Shown: piece by piece, positions 1-4,655 of the stretch | Layout: every line of letters begins with the position of its first letter | How positions within the stretch are numbered: position 1 is the first letter of the stretch | NCBI GenBank assembly: GCA_019308655.1 | Contig: JAFDHS010000093.1 | Location: 1-5,026 of the forward strand | DNA length: 5,026 nucleotides | From: Deltaproteobacteria bacterium | GTDB lineage: Bacteria > Desulfobacterota > Desulfobacteria > Desulfobacterales > JAFDHS01 | Direction of reading: 5' to 3' | Position numbers and translations under genes: made by a program | Notes under the pieces: generated by a model | The model's database searches: none | Seen by the model: only the letters and a program-made list of their open reading frames with translations | Told to the model about the DNA's origin: nothing

Positions 1-37
1 ACCCCTCAAAAAACATCTGATCGCTAAAATATACACT

Positions 38-238
38 CTAATGGTTTTCATTTAGTTGCCTTCTTACAGGATCATGAGGATAAAACGAATTAATCCGACG
101 ATCTGTCATCCCAGTTCTGCGATTTCCCCAGGGTATCCTGCGATCATTGCCCGATCTTAACTCCGGGATATGCCTCGAATATTCGAAACCCCTTCGATCC
201 AGCCCTATACGACGCTCTTTTTTTCTGTTATCTCGCAT
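38..238 (-). CDS. Small basic protein with RR-x-G-x-DRR repeats
   Basis: A 66-aa, strongly basic protein of unknown function. It contains three degenerate copies of an arginine/aspartate motif: ERRIGLDRR (residues 8-16), LRSGNDRR (27-34) and NRRTGMTDRR (39-48). From memory, short proteins and N-terminal tails with RRxGxDRR repeats are common in Desulfobacterota, but no activity is established that I can name. There is no signal peptide or membrane segment. The start is well fixed: a perfect AGGAGG lies at 246-251, seven bases before the ATG. It is the last complete gene of the leftward operon, downstream of the primase, and its 5' end overlaps the 45-aa frame at 205-342 by 34 bases. The basic character would suit nucleic-acid binding, but that is a guess. 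Confidence is high that it is a gene and low for any role. Confidence 0.78.
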   Translation of the reverse strand: MRDNRKKERRIGLDRRGFEYSRHIPELRSGNDRRIPWGNRRTGMTDRRINSFYPHDPVRRQLNENH

Positions 239-342
239 TTTTCTGCCTCCTGTAAAATTATTATTGCATTAAGAACCCAATCTACAAACATGGATTCAAT
301 CTCACCTGGTTCGGGTTTTTTGGGCTTATTTGTTTTGTTCAT
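205..342 (-). CDS. Probable 45-aa hypothetical protein bridging primase and DRR gene
   Basis: An unrecognised short frame of 45 codons. It starts at an ATG inside the last codons of the primase gene (17-base overlap) and ends at a TAG inside the next gene (34-base overlap). The ATG has a good Shine-Dalgarno, AAGGG at 349-353 with six bases of spacing. The peptide begins MNKTNKPKKPEPGEIESM, a basic, proline-rich head, followed by a hydrophobic-to-acidic helix-like stretch (FVDWVLNAIIILQEAEK, residues 19-35). Without it there would be an 87-base gap between two tightly packed genes, and the DRR gene's AGGAGG lies within this frame, which fits translational coupling. It could be a chance frame, since it is short and overlaps at both ends. 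The Shine-Dalgarno and gap-filling position are the main support. Confidence 0.5.
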   Translation of the reverse strand: MNKTNKPKKPEPGEIESMFVDWVLNAIIILQEAEKCEITEKKSVV

Positions 343-1270
343 CAACTTCCCTTATTTTTTTACTCGCCAATTCATTTAGAAAATCACAACCTGGATGTTC
401 CGGGAATTTCACGCCGACCGCATAGTCTTTTAGGTGTAATTTATTCGCTAGAATATAAGCCGCCCGATGCCCCGCGAAGTTCAGGTCATTGTCACCATAA
501 ATCATAATATTTTTTATGCCCTCCGGCGGCTGAAATGAAATCATCAAAGATGTACTCAGCACTGCCCATACCGGGATATTGTATAATTCATGCACAGCTA
601 TTGCAGTTTCAATACCCTCTGTTATTCCGACTAATTCTTGAGCGGGGAATAACCTGACCGAGCCCCCGGCCATCGGTTTTTTTGGTGTCATGGTTAATTT
701 ACAGTTTTCAAGGTTCGCTTTCCTGCCATCTTTGGAAAGATATGTTCTATGTAAAGTGAGAGCTTCAGAATCAGGTGCAGAAAAAGTCGCTAACATAGCT
801 GGCATTTTTGTTTGTGTGGCAGGTTCGTAACAATTTTCTAAAAATCTGAGAGTCGGTGGAAAGGTTGAAAGACCACGACTTTTTAAATATTTGCTGGCTA
901 TACACTGCCCGGTAAGCGGATTTGAGTTTTTATACATTTTCCGCAAACATTCAGAGTTATATTGCAGTCCATTATTGATAACTGTTTTTTGGCAAGATCC
1001 AATCACACCCTCAACCGCTTGCACAGCACCTTTGAAATCCACATTTAAACAAAGAATTAAAAGTTCCCACCCATCACCAGCTTGTTTTCCATCATGTCCC
1101 TGATTGCAAAACCATGAACCCGATCCATCCTTATCAATAAATCTAAACCTATCAGTTCCGGCGCAACCGGGCACGGGACACGGTTGATGCTTTCCCTCTC
1201 CAACAGAAATGCCCAAAGCTGAAAATATCCCCGGCCATCTACCTCTTGTTCGGTCTTTTATATCATCCAT
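326..1270 (-). CDS. Phage DNA primase, zinc ribbon plus Toprim (P4/T7-type)
   Basis: A 314-aa stand-alone primase that should make RNA primers at the phage fork. An N-terminal zinc ribbon of the P4-type primase kind has candidate ligands C31, C36, C55 and H59 (CPVPGC ... WFCNQGH), used in such enzymes for template recognition. A linker domain follows (about 70-205). The C-terminal part is a Toprim fold: GITEGIETAIA with catalytic-type Glu218, then IYGDNDLNFAGHRAA with Asp260 and Asp262, and a closing GCDFLNEL with Asp296. Unlike P4 alpha or T7 gp4 it has no fused helicase; an SF2 helicase is encoded immediately upstream. The ATG overlaps the helicase stop by eight bases (1263-1270), with GAGGG at 1277-1281 six bases before it, so translation is probably coupled. 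The family call is firm; activity is inferred from intact motifs. Confidence 0.93.
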   Translation of the reverse strand: MDDIKDRTRGRWPGIFSALGISVGEGKHQPCPVPGCAGTDRFRFIDKDGSGSWFCNQGHDGKQAGDGWELLILCLNVDFKGAVQAVEGVIGSCQKTVINNGLQYNSECLRKMYKNSNPLTGQCIASKYLKSRGLSTFPPTLRFLENCYEPATQTKMPAMLATFSAPDSEALTLHRTYLSKDGRKANLENCKLTMTPKKPMAGGSVRLFPAQELVGITEGIETAIAVHELYNIPVWAVLSTSLMISFQPPEGIKNIMIYGDNDLNFAGHRAAYILANKLHLKDYAVGVKFPEHPGCDFLNELASKKIREVDEQNK

Positions 1271-2783
1271 TTGCAGCCCTCTTTTTTTGATATTGTTTGG
1301 CTTTCTTAATTAATATATGAGTTAATAAATTCTTAATATTTCCTTGTGGCTCAATCGCTGCTACGTCTTTGACACGCTTGTCGTTTGGCCAAACCCCGAA
1401 AAAATCTTTGTAAGTATGTGCTGCCCAGCCATTACGATAGCCCTTTTTTTCAACATGCCATTGCAGAGCACCCATTAATTTTCTCTTGTCGTCCCATGAA
1501 TATTCTCTATTTCTCTTTCTAACACCTTTTAATTCAACCAATTCAGCGTCTACCGTTTCGATTTTCTTGCCAAATTTCTTTAGTTCTGTACCACACCTCG
1601 GGCAGGTCTTCAGTCCCATAAAGATTTCACCACACACTCTACATTTCGCTGGCTTTGGTTCTGATTTTTTGCGCTTCTTTTTCTTCCAGGCAATTTTTTT
1701 TCCGTCAAGAGTCCATTCAATTTCATCCTCTAAAAATCCATGCTCCTCAATCACACCACCATGATCGAATATAAAACAGTCTTCTTTGCCGGGCAATATT
1801 CTCAACCCGCGACCACAACACTGCCTCCATAGACCCATGCTTTTTGTTGGCCGTGCCATTACAATACAAGATACAGCCGGTACATCAAGACCCTCTTGAT
1901 AAAGTCCAACATTACAAATAACCTTCGTGTCCCCATCTTCCATTCTCTGGAAAACATCGTCTCTTTTTTCATCACTACTTCTGGCGTCAAGGTGTTCTGC
2001 AGATACACCTTGTTTCGTGAATTCCTCACATATCGCTATTGAATGTTTCACATTCACACAAAATACAATAGTTTGCCTATTCTCACCAAATTTTAACCAA
2101 TTTTCAACTATATCACCGTTAAGCTTGGTTTTATTCATCTTCTTACCAAGCTCTTTTACAACATAATCACCACGAGCTATTTTGATATCTTTCAAATTAG
2201 GTGCCTTAGCCGCAAAATATCTGACAGGTGATAAATATTTCTGATCGATTAACTCTTGAACACCCGATACATCCACAATAGCCTCATACACTTTCCCCAT
2301 ACCCATACCGTCGGCCCTCATTGGAGTGGCAGTACAAGCTATTATTATTTTATCTTGATACAGTTTAATAATATCCATATACGTCTTGCTGATTGACCTG
2401 TGACCCTCATCTATCAACACAATATCAGCATTAATGAAAAATTGATTGCTAAAAGGATCTGCTAATTTTAACCTACGGCCTAATGTTTGAATAGTGCAAA
2501 GCTGAACAGGTAGTTTTGTATTTGATTCATTTCCGGCCATTATTAAACCACAATCAATACCGAATTCCTGCAATACATCTCTCATCTGATAAACAAGATT
2601 TCTTCTGTGAACCAACCAAAGAACAGTTTTTTCCTTATCAATTGCATTAGAAATAATCTGGCCAAAGATAAGGCTCTTACCACCGCCAGTTGGAAGTGCC
2701 ATGATAACTTTTTTCAATCCATTCGATACACAATCCCGAAGTTGGATAATTGCCCTGTCTTGATAATTTCTCAATTCTGGCAT
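1263..2783 (-). CDS. SF2 DEAD/H-box helicase with C-terminal zinc ribbon
   Basis: An ATP-dependent superfamily 2 helicase of phage replication modules, 506 aa from this start. The N-terminus LRNYQDRAI resembles a Q-motif-like region. Walker A is ALPTGGGKS (29-37), motif II is DEGH (125-128), motif III is TAT (151-153), motif V is GLYQEGLD (293-300), and motif VI is QCCGRGLR (321-328) with both arginines present. After the two RecA lobes comes a lysine-rich stretch (about 361-375) and a four-cysteine ribbon, C381-x2-C384-x9-C394-x2-C397. A C-terminal tail contains GWAAHTYKDFFGVWP, a segment I recall from other phage helicases. An upstream in-frame ATG at 2816 would add 11 residues; I prefer 2783 because AAAGGA lies at 2794-2799, ten bases before it, and the helicase core starts right after it. 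It lies between initiator and primase and may remodel the origin or fork. Confidence 0.93.
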   Translation of the reverse strand: MPELRNYQDRAIIQLRDCVSNGLKKVIMALPTGGGKSLIFGQIISNAIDKEKTVLWLVHRRNLVYQMRDVLQEFGIDCGLIMAGNESNTKLPVQLCTIQTLGRRLKLADPFSNQFFINADIVLIDEGHRSISKTYMDIIKLYQDKIIIACTATPMRADGMGMGKVYEAIVDVSGVQELIDQKYLSPVRYFAAKAPNLKDIKIARGDYVVKELGKKMNKTKLNGDIVENWLKFGENRQTIVFCVNVKHSIAICEEFTKQGVSAEHLDARSSDEKRDDVFQRMEDGDTKVICNVGLYQEGLDVPAVSCIVMARPTKSMGLWRQCCGRGLRILPGKEDCFIFDHGGVIEEHGFLEDEIEWTLDGKKIAWKKKKRKKSEPKPAKCRVCGEIFMGLKTCPRCGTELKKFGKKIETVDAELVELKGVRKRNREYSWDDKRKLMGALQWHVEKKGYRNGWAAHTYKDFFGVWPNDKRVKDVAAIEPQGNIKNLLTHILIKKAKQYQKKRAANG

Positions 2784-2887
2784 TTTCGATTTTTCCTTTA
2801 TAGCTATATAGTACATATATATCTTACTTCTACTTGACTAGAGAAGATAAGATCAGATAAGATCAGATAAGTTGGTTTCCATACCAT
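2784..2887. other. Candidate replication origin: AT-rich gap with iterons
   Basis: The 104-bp gap between the initiator stop and the helicase start holds directly repeated 10-mers (see 2845-2871) next to very AT-rich DNA (TATATAGTACATATATAT, about 2805-2822) that could serve as an unwinding element. An imperfect inverted repeat (ATCTTACTTCT at 2821-2831 against AGAAGATAAGAT at 2843-2853, with a one-base bulge) overlaps the first repeat. Iterons beside an AT-rich patch and an initiator-like gene are the classic layout of an iteron origin, but the function here is inferred. The alternative is a transcriptional regulator site controlling the helicase and primase. Confidence 0.45.
2845..2871. repeat. 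Tandem 10-bp iterons (AGATAAGATC)
   Basis: The unit AGATAAGATC occurs at 2845-2854 and 2855-2864, followed by a partial copy AGATAAG at 2865-2871, giving about 2.7 identical copies with no mismatches. The 10-bp period is close to one helical turn, so proteins bound to successive copies would lie on one DNA face. Two units contain GATC. The array is outside any coding frame, so codon repetition cannot explain it. Confidence 0.8.
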
Positions 2888-3280
2888 TTATATACCATAT
2901 CCGTTGGTATCAATTTTATAGCTTTCTAATAGCTTTAAGTTATGCTTTATAAATATCTGTAATTTAAACTTATCTCCTTTTACTGCATTAATGGCACCTT
3001 TTGCAAACTTATCGTTTTGGCATTGGTGCTTGAAAAAATTCTTAACCCACACCGTTGATTGCTCTGGATACCATTCGACTTTCTTTTTTAATGGTTCAAA
3101 TACCGTTTCGATACCATATCCAAGATCAAACAATATCCTTTTTTCTGAAATTTCATAGATTCCAGCCGGGTTACAATAATCATTTGACCAGAAATAAATA
3201 AAGGCAAGTTTTTCATTTGGGTTCAAACACTCAAACCATGGATCTCTCCACAGGCAGGTATCTATTTTGCGGAATGTCAT
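2888..3280 (-). CDS. Short phage replication initiator / replisome-organiser-like protein
   Basis: A 130-aa protein resembling the N-terminal DNA-binding (winged-helix-like) part of phage replisome organisers. The diagnostic pieces are IDTCLWRDPWFECLNPNEKL (6-25), FIYFWSNDYCNPAGIYEIS (27-45), and the later WVKNFFKHQ (78-86), followed by NDKFAKGAINAV, the counterpart of the N-P-K-x-x-K-G-I block of that family. In relatives I recall, this domain is followed by a further 100 or more residues, often a DnaD-like or helicase-recruiting region. Here the protein ends right after a basic stretch, so it is either a minimal DNA binder or C-terminally truncated. A TTG five codons upstream is in frame, but the ATG at 3280 has AAGGG at 3288-3292 with seven bases of spacing. 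It precedes the iteron gap, helicase and primase, which supports an initiation role. A replication role is likely; the exact mechanism is unknown. Confidence 0.75.
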   Translation of the reverse strand: MTFRKIDTCLWRDPWFECLNPNEKLAFIYFWSNDYCNPAGIYEISEKRILFDLGYGIETVFEPLKKKVEWYPEQSTVWVKNFFKHQCQNDKFAKGAINAVKGDKFKLQIFIKHNLKLLESYKIDTNGYGI

Positions 3281-3299
3281 TTTACGTCCCTTCAAACAA

Positions 3300-3375
3300 A
3301 AAGAAGCCCTGGAAGATGCAGAGTTTCAACACAAACTCCCCGGCCCTCTCGGGTTACGGCTTCCAGGACTTCTTT
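3300..3375 (-). promoter_or_regulatory. Folded leader with terminator-like stem upstream of initiator gene
   Basis: Read on the minus strand, 3360-3375 and 3300-3315 form a 16-bp stem (AAGAAGUCCUGGAAG against CUUCCAGGGCUUCUU plus one A-U pair). The only imperfection is 3368/3307, which is a G-U wobble in minus-strand RNA but a C-A mismatch on the plus strand. This points to a leftward transcript. Inside are two hairpins: one with a CCC-GAGA-GGG tip (GNRA loop, 3344-3353) closed by CCG/CGG (3357-3359 with 3340-3342), and GAGUUU/AAACUC (3333-3338 with 3321-3326). The result looks like a three-way junction. The stem is followed by UUUGUUUGAA and then the initiator's Shine-Dalgarno, so it may act as an attenuator or weak intrinsic terminator. 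I recognise no known riboswitch class. Confidence 0.6.
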
Positions 3376-3385
3376 AAATTTAAAG
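3372..3385. repeat. Perfect 14-bp palindrome CTTTAAATTTAAAG
   Basis: A perfect AT-rich palindrome in the leader of the initiator gene, overlapping the outer end of the folded stem by four bases. It could be an operator or part of a protein-binding site. A chance palindrome is possible in such AT-rich sequence. Confidence 0.45.
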
Positions 3386-3388
3386 TAT

Positions 3389-3406
3389 ATTATCATTATT
3401 GATAAT
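3389..3406. repeat. Dyad ATTATCA-TTAT-TGATAAT, possible operator
   Basis: Seven-base arms separated by four bases, perfectly complementary, lying just downstream of the predicted leftward promoter of the initiator gene. Size and position suit a repressor operator. It does not resemble the TTGT/ACAA sites near 4872-4919, so a different protein would be needed. Confidence 0.4.
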
Positions 3407-3425
3407 GTTGAATTATGCATACTCA

Positions 3426-3454
3426 TCCATAACCCGGCTGAATAATAATGTCAA
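3426..3454 (-). promoter_or_regulatory. Possible leftward promoter for replication genes
   Basis: On the minus strand TTGACA (3454-3449) is followed after 17 bases by TATGGA (3431-3426). The -35 is perfect; the -10 matches TATAAT at only three of six bases, so it would be weak or activator-dependent. It sits between the 67-aa gene and the initiator leader and would start RNA near 3419, giving a leader of about 140 nt that contains both dyads and the folded element. Confidence 0.4.
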
Positions 3455-3465
3455 GAATTATATCT

Positions 3466-3669
3466 CTATGGTTTTCTTACTTCCACCAAGGCCCTCGTAA
3501 GATCCATCGAGGCCCGCTTCATGGCCGCTGACTCCTTACAGCCATCGGTTGCCCATGCGTCAATTTTCAGCCGGTCCCGGTATGCCTCAGCTTTTTCTAT
3601 AAATCGCTCAGCTTCGACAATAATCTCTTCCATTTTATTTATTTCCGTGTCTCTGACTAGATATTTCAT
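3466..3669 (-). CDS. Hypothetical phage protein, 67 aa, helical
   Basis: Function unknown. The protein looks wholly alpha-helical and charged: an N-terminal amphipathic helix (MEEIIVEAERFIEKAEAYRD, residues 13-32) and a C-terminal block KESAAMKRASMDLTRALVEV (45-64). I have the impression that this block recurs in small phage proteins, but I cannot name the family. It has no cysteine cluster, membrane segment or catalytic motif. The ATG overlaps the preceding gene's TGA in an ATGA arrangement (3666-3669), and GAGGAG at 3675-3680 lies five bases upstream, so the two genes are translationally coupled. The TAG at 3466-3468 is followed by the second regulatory interval. Confidence 0.75.
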   Translation of the reverse strand: MKYLVRDTEINKMEEIIVEAERFIEKAEAYRDRLKIDAWATDGCKESAAMKRASMDLTRALVEVRKP

Positions 3670-3905
3670 GTAGTCTCCTCAAATTTTATCTGATTGTTAA
3701 AGTAACAGTTTAACAGTTTTGCCACCAGCTCAGCATCAGCTTTTGCGCCCTCGGAATAACACGCGAATTCGTCTATGTGCATGTTGTTTGAGGTTAGAAT
3801 GTAATGCTCGCCACCCCAATCCTCCCCGAAATCAGCGACAAACCAATTTATGCCACGATTTTCAATCTGGTCAACTTTGAATATTTCTCGGTATTTTTTG
3901 GTCAT
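3666..3905 (-). CDS. Hypothetical phage protein, 79 aa
   Basis: Not recognised. A small acidic soluble protein with an aromatic-rich centre (INWFVADFGEDWGGEHYILT, residues 19-38) and a helical C-terminal half with GAKADAELVAKLLNCYF (53-69). The second half resembles the small 'aspartate-rich then A-D-A-x-L-V-A-x-L-N' ending of many short phage proteins that report nothing catalytic. The start is fixed by AAAGGAGG at 3910-3917, four bases before the ATG, the strongest Shine-Dalgarno in the operon. It follows directly after the large folded element 3921-4068, whose outer arm ends a few bases before the Shine-Dalgarno. It could therefore be controlled by that structure. It is coupled to the 67-aa gene downstream. 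Confidence 0.78.
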   Translation of the reverse strand: MTKKYREIFKVDQIENRGINWFVADFGEDWGGEHYILTSNNMHIDEFACYSEGAKADAELVAKLLNCYFNNQIKFEETT

Positions 3906-3920
3906 ACAACCTCCTTTGGG

Positions 3921-4068
3921 ATATGCCCCACACTGTGTCTAACATCTTTCTTCCATGAGCGTAACCTCAATGGATCAGGGCCGGTTGATCCGGTTTTCTC
4001 ATGGTGTCCTGTTTGTCCCTCAGACGCCCCAGGATGGACCTGTTAGCGACAGGGAGTGTGGGGCATGT
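3921..4068. other. Large structured non-coding element (nested inverted repeats)
   Basis: This fills most of the 177-base gap between two genes and looks GC-richer than its surroundings. Outer arms are perfect over 12 bp (ATGCCCCACACT 3923-3934, AGTGTGGGGCAT 4055-4066) and can continue through GTCTAAC / GTTAG-CG-AC with small bulges. Inside are CCATGAG/CTCATGG (3953-3959 with 3998-4004), AACC/GGTT (3963-3966 with 3992-3995) and GGATCA/TGATCC (3972-3977 with 3986-3991), stacking into one long hairpin. Two more are TCCTG/CAGGA (4007-4011 with 4030-4034) and CCTGT/ACAGG (4039-4043 with 4049-4053). There is no U-tract, so it is not a simple terminator. It could be a regulatory leader RNA, an independent ncRNA, or a short non-autonomous mobile repeat. 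I recognise no known family, and wobble pairs do not settle the strand. Confidence 0.6.
3967..4002 (-). CDS. Possible 11-aa upstream leader peptide
   Basis: A minimal frame, MRKPDQPALIH then TGA, with AGGA at 4007-4010 four bases before the ATG. It lies entirely inside the main hairpin of the structured element, and its Shine-Dalgarno falls in the neighbouring stem. Ribosome passage would therefore open the structure, as in attenuation. A second mini-frame, MEERC (3939-3956), follows. Both may be chance; they are listed because position and Shine-Dalgarno fit. Confidence 0.15.
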   Translation of the reverse strand: MRKPDQPALIH

Positions 4069-4082
4069 TTTCGTTTTCCGGT

Positions 4083-4289
4083 CTAAGTGGCTGGATCAGC
4101 CTCATTATATTTTGCATAGCATCCATCAGCCCTGTGTTGCTGAGACACCAAACCCCTTGCTAAATTCTGGATATGAAAAGCTATTTCCTGTAATTTAGAA
4201 GTTAAACCCCCACTACCACCATATTTATCAAGAACAGCTATCCCAACATTCTCGGCATCTTTAATATTTCCGATTGTAGCTAAAATCAT
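4083..4289 (-). CDS. Hypothetical protein, 68 aa
   Basis: Not recognised. It has an N-terminal hydrophobic strand (MILATIGNI), a glycine-rich turn DKYGGSGGLTSKL (21-33), then a helix (LQEIAFHIQNLARGLVSQQ, 33-51) and a polar tail. No catalytic motif is visible. It starts inside the 3' end of the methyltransferase-like gene, overlapping by 29 bases in another frame. The Shine-Dalgarno is AGGG at 4300-4303 with a rather long ten-base spacing, and no other Met codon is present, so the start is tentative. It does not look like the missing C-terminal part of the methyltransferase: there is no D-P-Y-T-K or L-W-G segment. The 177-base structured interval follows. Confidence 0.6.
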   Translation of the reverse strand: MILATIGNIKDAENVGIAVLDKYGGSGGLTSKLQEIAFHIQNLARGLVSQQHRADGCYAKYNEADPAT

Positions 4290-4629
4290 ATTTCCATTTC
4301 CCTAAAAATTTAGACAACAACCCTATAGGATTTTCTAATGCAAAAAATTTAGGTTTTGATGTTACGGCAATTCGAATGCACGCATTTACAGGGATCATAC
4401 CTTCAATCAAATTCCTCGGTAGCCGTGCTTTTGTTCTGGCTAATGAGAACATAGTACAAGGAGGTGCAGATAAAATTCCCCACACATTTTCAGACGGTAT
4501 ATAATCCGTTACATCTTGCTCCGGAGTTGTAATAACCCTCACATCATACCCCGCATTTTTATAATACTTTGACCATGCCCCGGAACCACCACAAAGGTCT
4601 AAAATTATTTTATCTCGATTAAATAGCAT
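4261..4629 (-). CDS. Truncated C5-cytosine methyltransferase-like protein
   Basis: A 122-aa protein matching the SAM-binding and catalytic front of phage C5-cytosine methyltransferase-like proteins. Motif I is DLCGGSG (11-17), followed by the AGYDV strand (26-30). Motif IV is APPCTMFS (55-62) with candidate nucleophile Cys58. Motif VI is ALENP (97-101) with Glu99. In relatives I know, FLG-K-x-x-Y-x-F is followed by W-x-Y-G-D-x-Y-T-K and L-W-G; here the protein ends at FLGKWKYDFSYNRKY. The QRR motif, target-recognition region and motifs IX-X are therefore absent. It may be a decayed gene or a small SAM-domain protein with another role, for example against host restriction. AGGA at 4634-4637 lies four bases before the ATG. 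It follows the HTH gene after 26 bases. Confidence 0.8.
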   Translation of the reverse strand: MLFNRDKIILDLCGGSGAWSKYYKNAGYDVRVITTPEQDVTDYIPSENVWGILSAPPCTMFSLARTKARLPRNLIEGMIPVNACIRIAVTSKPKFFALENPIGLLSKFLGKWKYDFSYNRKY

Positions 4630-4655
4630 TAGTTCCTAATCCCATATCTCATACC

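Noticed and set aside
1..17. Possible start of another leftward gene (ATG at 16, MFFEG).
   Set aside because: Only five codons are visible and no Shine-Dalgarno precedes the ATG, so it cannot be supported.
1694..1701. A8 run on the coding strand of the helicase gene, a possible programmed frameshift site.
   Set aside because: The zero frame continues through a coherent zinc ribbon and tail, and no conserved alternative product or downstream stimulatory structure was apparent. A-runs are expected in a lysine-rich AT-rich gene.
1486..2166. Plus-strand open frames opposite the helicase gene (and similar ones at 170-379, 891-1103, 2607-2837, 3217-3402, 3804-4198).
   Set aside because: They are antisense to well-supported genes or cross the structured intervals, have serine/phenylalanine-rich compositions typical of antisense translation, and show no recognisable domain.
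2881..3119. ATACCAT repeated four times (2881, 2892, 3068, 3111) as a second iteron set.
   Set aside because: Spacing is irregular and most copies lie inside the initiator frame, where they encode different residue pairs. In AT-rich DNA this count is not convincing.
3937..4050. Integron attC-like ends: GTCTAAC (RYYYAAC form) paired with a GTTAG... box about 114 bases away.
   Set aside because: The right box reads GTTAGCGAC, breaking the GTTRRRY consensus with a CG insertion. The complementarity continues 12 bp outside the boxes, unlike attC, and no integrase or cassette context is visible.
3921..4068. tRNA, tmRNA, hammerhead/twister ribozyme or CRISPR repeats in the structured interval.
   Set aside because: No T-loop or anticodon arm, no CUGAUGA/GAAA cores and no regularly spaced direct repeats were found on either strand.
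4083..4289. The 68-aa frame as the frameshifted C-terminus of the methyltransferase-like gene.
   Set aside because: Its sequence lacks the segments expected after the ENP motif in that family, and it has its own ATG and a plausible Shine-Dalgarno.
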